Assembly: GCA_963971305.1 (NCBI GenBank)
Contig: OZ020306.1
Location: 70,715,022-70,779,021, forward strand
Direction: 5' to 3'
DNA length: 64,000 nucleotides
Source of the DNA: Arcuatula senhousia
Taxonomy: Eukaryota; Mollusca; Bivalvia; Mytilida; Mytilidae
Shown here: positions 62,201 through 64,000 of the stretch, piece after piece
How positions within the stretch are numbered: position 1 is the first letter of the stretch
How the letters are laid out: the number at the start of each line of letters is the position of its first letter
The notes under the pieces: model-generated
Seen by the model: only the letters and a program-made list of their open reading frames with translations
What the model was told of the DNA's origin: nothing
Databases searched by the model: none
Program-made: the position numbers and the translations under genes

Positions 62201-62753
62201 AACAGTTATATAACTAATCTATTATAACTAAAACGCCTTTTTGCAACTGCTAGCGATCTTGTTTATATTGCGTTGGTCGATGAGGATGTAATTGTTATTG
62301 ATTAAAGAGTAGTTTGCCATAATATTTTGTTGAATAATCATCATACAATTAAATCAAAAGTCCTAACAAAACCTCTAAAGATAAGCAAAATGTACGAAAA
62401 TTCTGAATTAAAAAGGCAAACACGCCATTTAAGCATTTTGGCGCCATTTTAAAACCGGAAGCTGTGTTTATGCGCAATTTTATTGGTCATTATTATGTCT
62501 TAATGTTATAGAATTATCCTTAGGAAGAAACCTTAGCTTTTAATTAAAATTTTGTAAAGTTAAAATATGATTATAAATCGATAGGTACTATAAAAAGACG
62601 CCATTTTGAAAAATCGGGTGGCCATCTTGAAAAAAATTGATTTTTTATTTTGGCCAGGACCTGAATTTTTGTACACACATATGAAAAAAGTGTTGTGCAA
62701 AGTTTCTTACTTGTATCACAATTTGCACAATTATTACCATAATAACCCCCACT
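59255..62753. mobile_element. Foldback element with ~700-bp inverted arms
   Basis: The left arm (59,255 to about 59,968) and right arm (about 62,055 to 62,753) are inverted copies, diverged by substitutions and small indels. Paired blocks: 'agtgggggttatt', 'attgtgatacaag', 'aattcaggtcctg.ccaaaa', 'aagatggccacc', 'acgcaacttccgg', 'catcgcattatatacg'. Part of the arm recurs again inside (60,110-60,170). The middle has no convincing ORF, so any transposase is missing. Confidence 0.75.
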
Positions 62754-62789
62754 TAGTAAGAAAATACCTCAATTAAAAGGGTCAATATT

Positions 62790-64000
62790 CACAAACCAAA
62801 ACACGGAAATAAAAAGTTGAACGTAAATCGGTTAAGAAGCAACAATGAAGGATTCTAATTTCAAAAGTACGGAGGGGCAAAGAAAAAAACAGTGTCAACT
62901 TGAACAAGAACAATGCGAAGAAAAAAACAACAGAAATACGCAAAAAACCCAACTTTATATCAAGCAACAATGTGCATTCAGGTGGTATCGAAAGCTGTCT
63001 TTTTTCATATATATGAGGGATATTATCGGTAGAATTATTTAAACGTGAACAACGTTTTTCTTATAAAAGAGAAGGGCTTCAAAATTCTTTAATTTGCTTT
63101 TATAACTTGTGTGTTGACAACTTTATTGCCTATGGCATTGATGGTTTGGCCAGTATTCAGGGGTTTAAATTACTTGATTAATGAAGGGAAAGTTTAAAAA
63201 AGGTGGCCGGTGTACGGTTTGGAGGGGTGGCCGGTATTGTGAGGAAAATTTATATAGAATTTTAATAGGATTTGCAGGGACTTTTTGAAATGGCCAGTTT
63301 AAAGGGGTGGCCAGTTTTCAGGGGGTCCGGTTTAGAGAAGTTTCACTGTATATGTAAATTCAGGTCCTGGCCAACAGAAAAAAATTAAAAAAATTCAAGA
63401 TGACCACCCGATTCGATAAAATGTCATTTTCCGGTACCTTTTATCTTAACATAATATGTCCTAAACTGTTCTGATTTCGTCAGCAGACCATAATTACTAG
63501 CTTTCTGCTTGTTTCTGACAGTTTTAAGAAATTGCTAATTCTGACCACAATTGTATGCGTCACAATTTTAAATCAAAGATAGGCGACAAGGTATTATTTT
63601 ATCAAAAAATACTTCAATTAATTTCTTTATAACAAACAAAACAAGTAATAACAATGCAGTTACATAAAATAAGGTAAAACATGTCTAAACCAAACCCTGA
63701 ATTAATTCAAAACCAGTCTAAACAAAACCTGATTTTAAGTCATTTTTTTATATTGCTTACTGTTCCTGAGCACCTACGTTCACTCTCGGTACGAGAGCAA
63801 GCTATGTCTGTCGTATATGTAGGTGCACTTGATTTCCTACTTGTTTTATTTACTAGTTGGTTTGCCTAATTGATCTTCATGAATTGTGTGAAAAATTTGG
63901 TTTCTTTTCAATATGAATTAAGATAATTGGCTGCTTCAGTGATTAAATTAATTTACAGTATTGAATAACAATAGTAATAACTTACATATTTTAGAATCCT
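62790..64000. other. Repeat fragments at the window end
   Basis: 62,850-62,905 resembles the Penelope tail. 63,195-63,355 has 'ggggtggccggt' and 'ggggtggccagt' units. 63,355-63,470 is a further copy of the foldback arm ('aattcaggtcctggccaa', 'caagatgaccaccc'). 63,765-63,800 again recalls the Penelope tail. No gene is supported. Confidence 0.5.

Overview
The window is AT-rich eukaryotic DNA with short exons, long repeat-filled introns, GT-AG splice sites and a very dense load of transposable elements. The repeat types point to a bivalve mollusc, most likely a mussel (Mytilus-like): Gypsy with an extra downstream ORF, Penelope-like elements, a Helentron-type Helitron, core-repeat elements like the bivalve 'pearl'/HINE class, and hammerhead-ribozyme repeats. 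The species is an inference from memory of these repeats; no database was searched.

Host genes. (1) A plus-strand gene of 16 recognised coding exons runs from about 4,684 to 28,814, with a poly(A) signal at 28,877. It encodes roughly 1,200 residues: an N-terminal helical region, a highly charged coiled coil or single alpha-helix, ZU5-like beta regions, a UPA domain, a degenerate death-fold and a C-terminal death domain. This order recalls PIDD/UNC5/ankyrin proteins and suggests a death-fold signalling scaffold. Splice phases agree throughout if two A-run single-base shifts are treated as indels and one weak donor is accepted. (2) A single-exon minus-strand NAD-dependent sugar epimerase/dehydratase (29,757-30,710) has a splice acceptor 5 nt before its ATG.

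Mobile DNA. Intron 1 holds a Gypsy LTR element (6,579-14,344, minus strand) nested inside an older inverted-repeat element (5,958-14,636). The LTRs differ by one base, yet pol has several frame breaks, gag is unrecognisable, and the first ORF starts with a helix-hairpin-helix. Two ORFs lie downstream of the integrase; one has a C2H2 finger and the other ends like a ubiquitin-like beta-grasp. At 34.07-37.36 kb lies a Penelope-like element with its GIY-YIG endonuclease upstream of the RT. Next to it is a core-repeat element (37.36-39.5 kb). At 39.85-40.29 kb two hammerhead ribozymes lie 358 bp apart, as in a retrozyme. From 42.2 to 45.6 kb there are further tandem-module elements, then a decayed Helentron (45.7-53.4 kb) with protease-like, HUH Rep, PIF1 helicase and AP-endonuclease parts and a 20-bp-arm palindrome just after its last codon.

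The last 10 kb contain a Penelope tail copy, a 100-nt hairpin and a 3.5-kb foldback element with inverted arms of about 700 bp. Several MITE-like elements are scattered through introns and flanks; one, with TTAA ends, stops 22 bp before the splice acceptor of exon 3.
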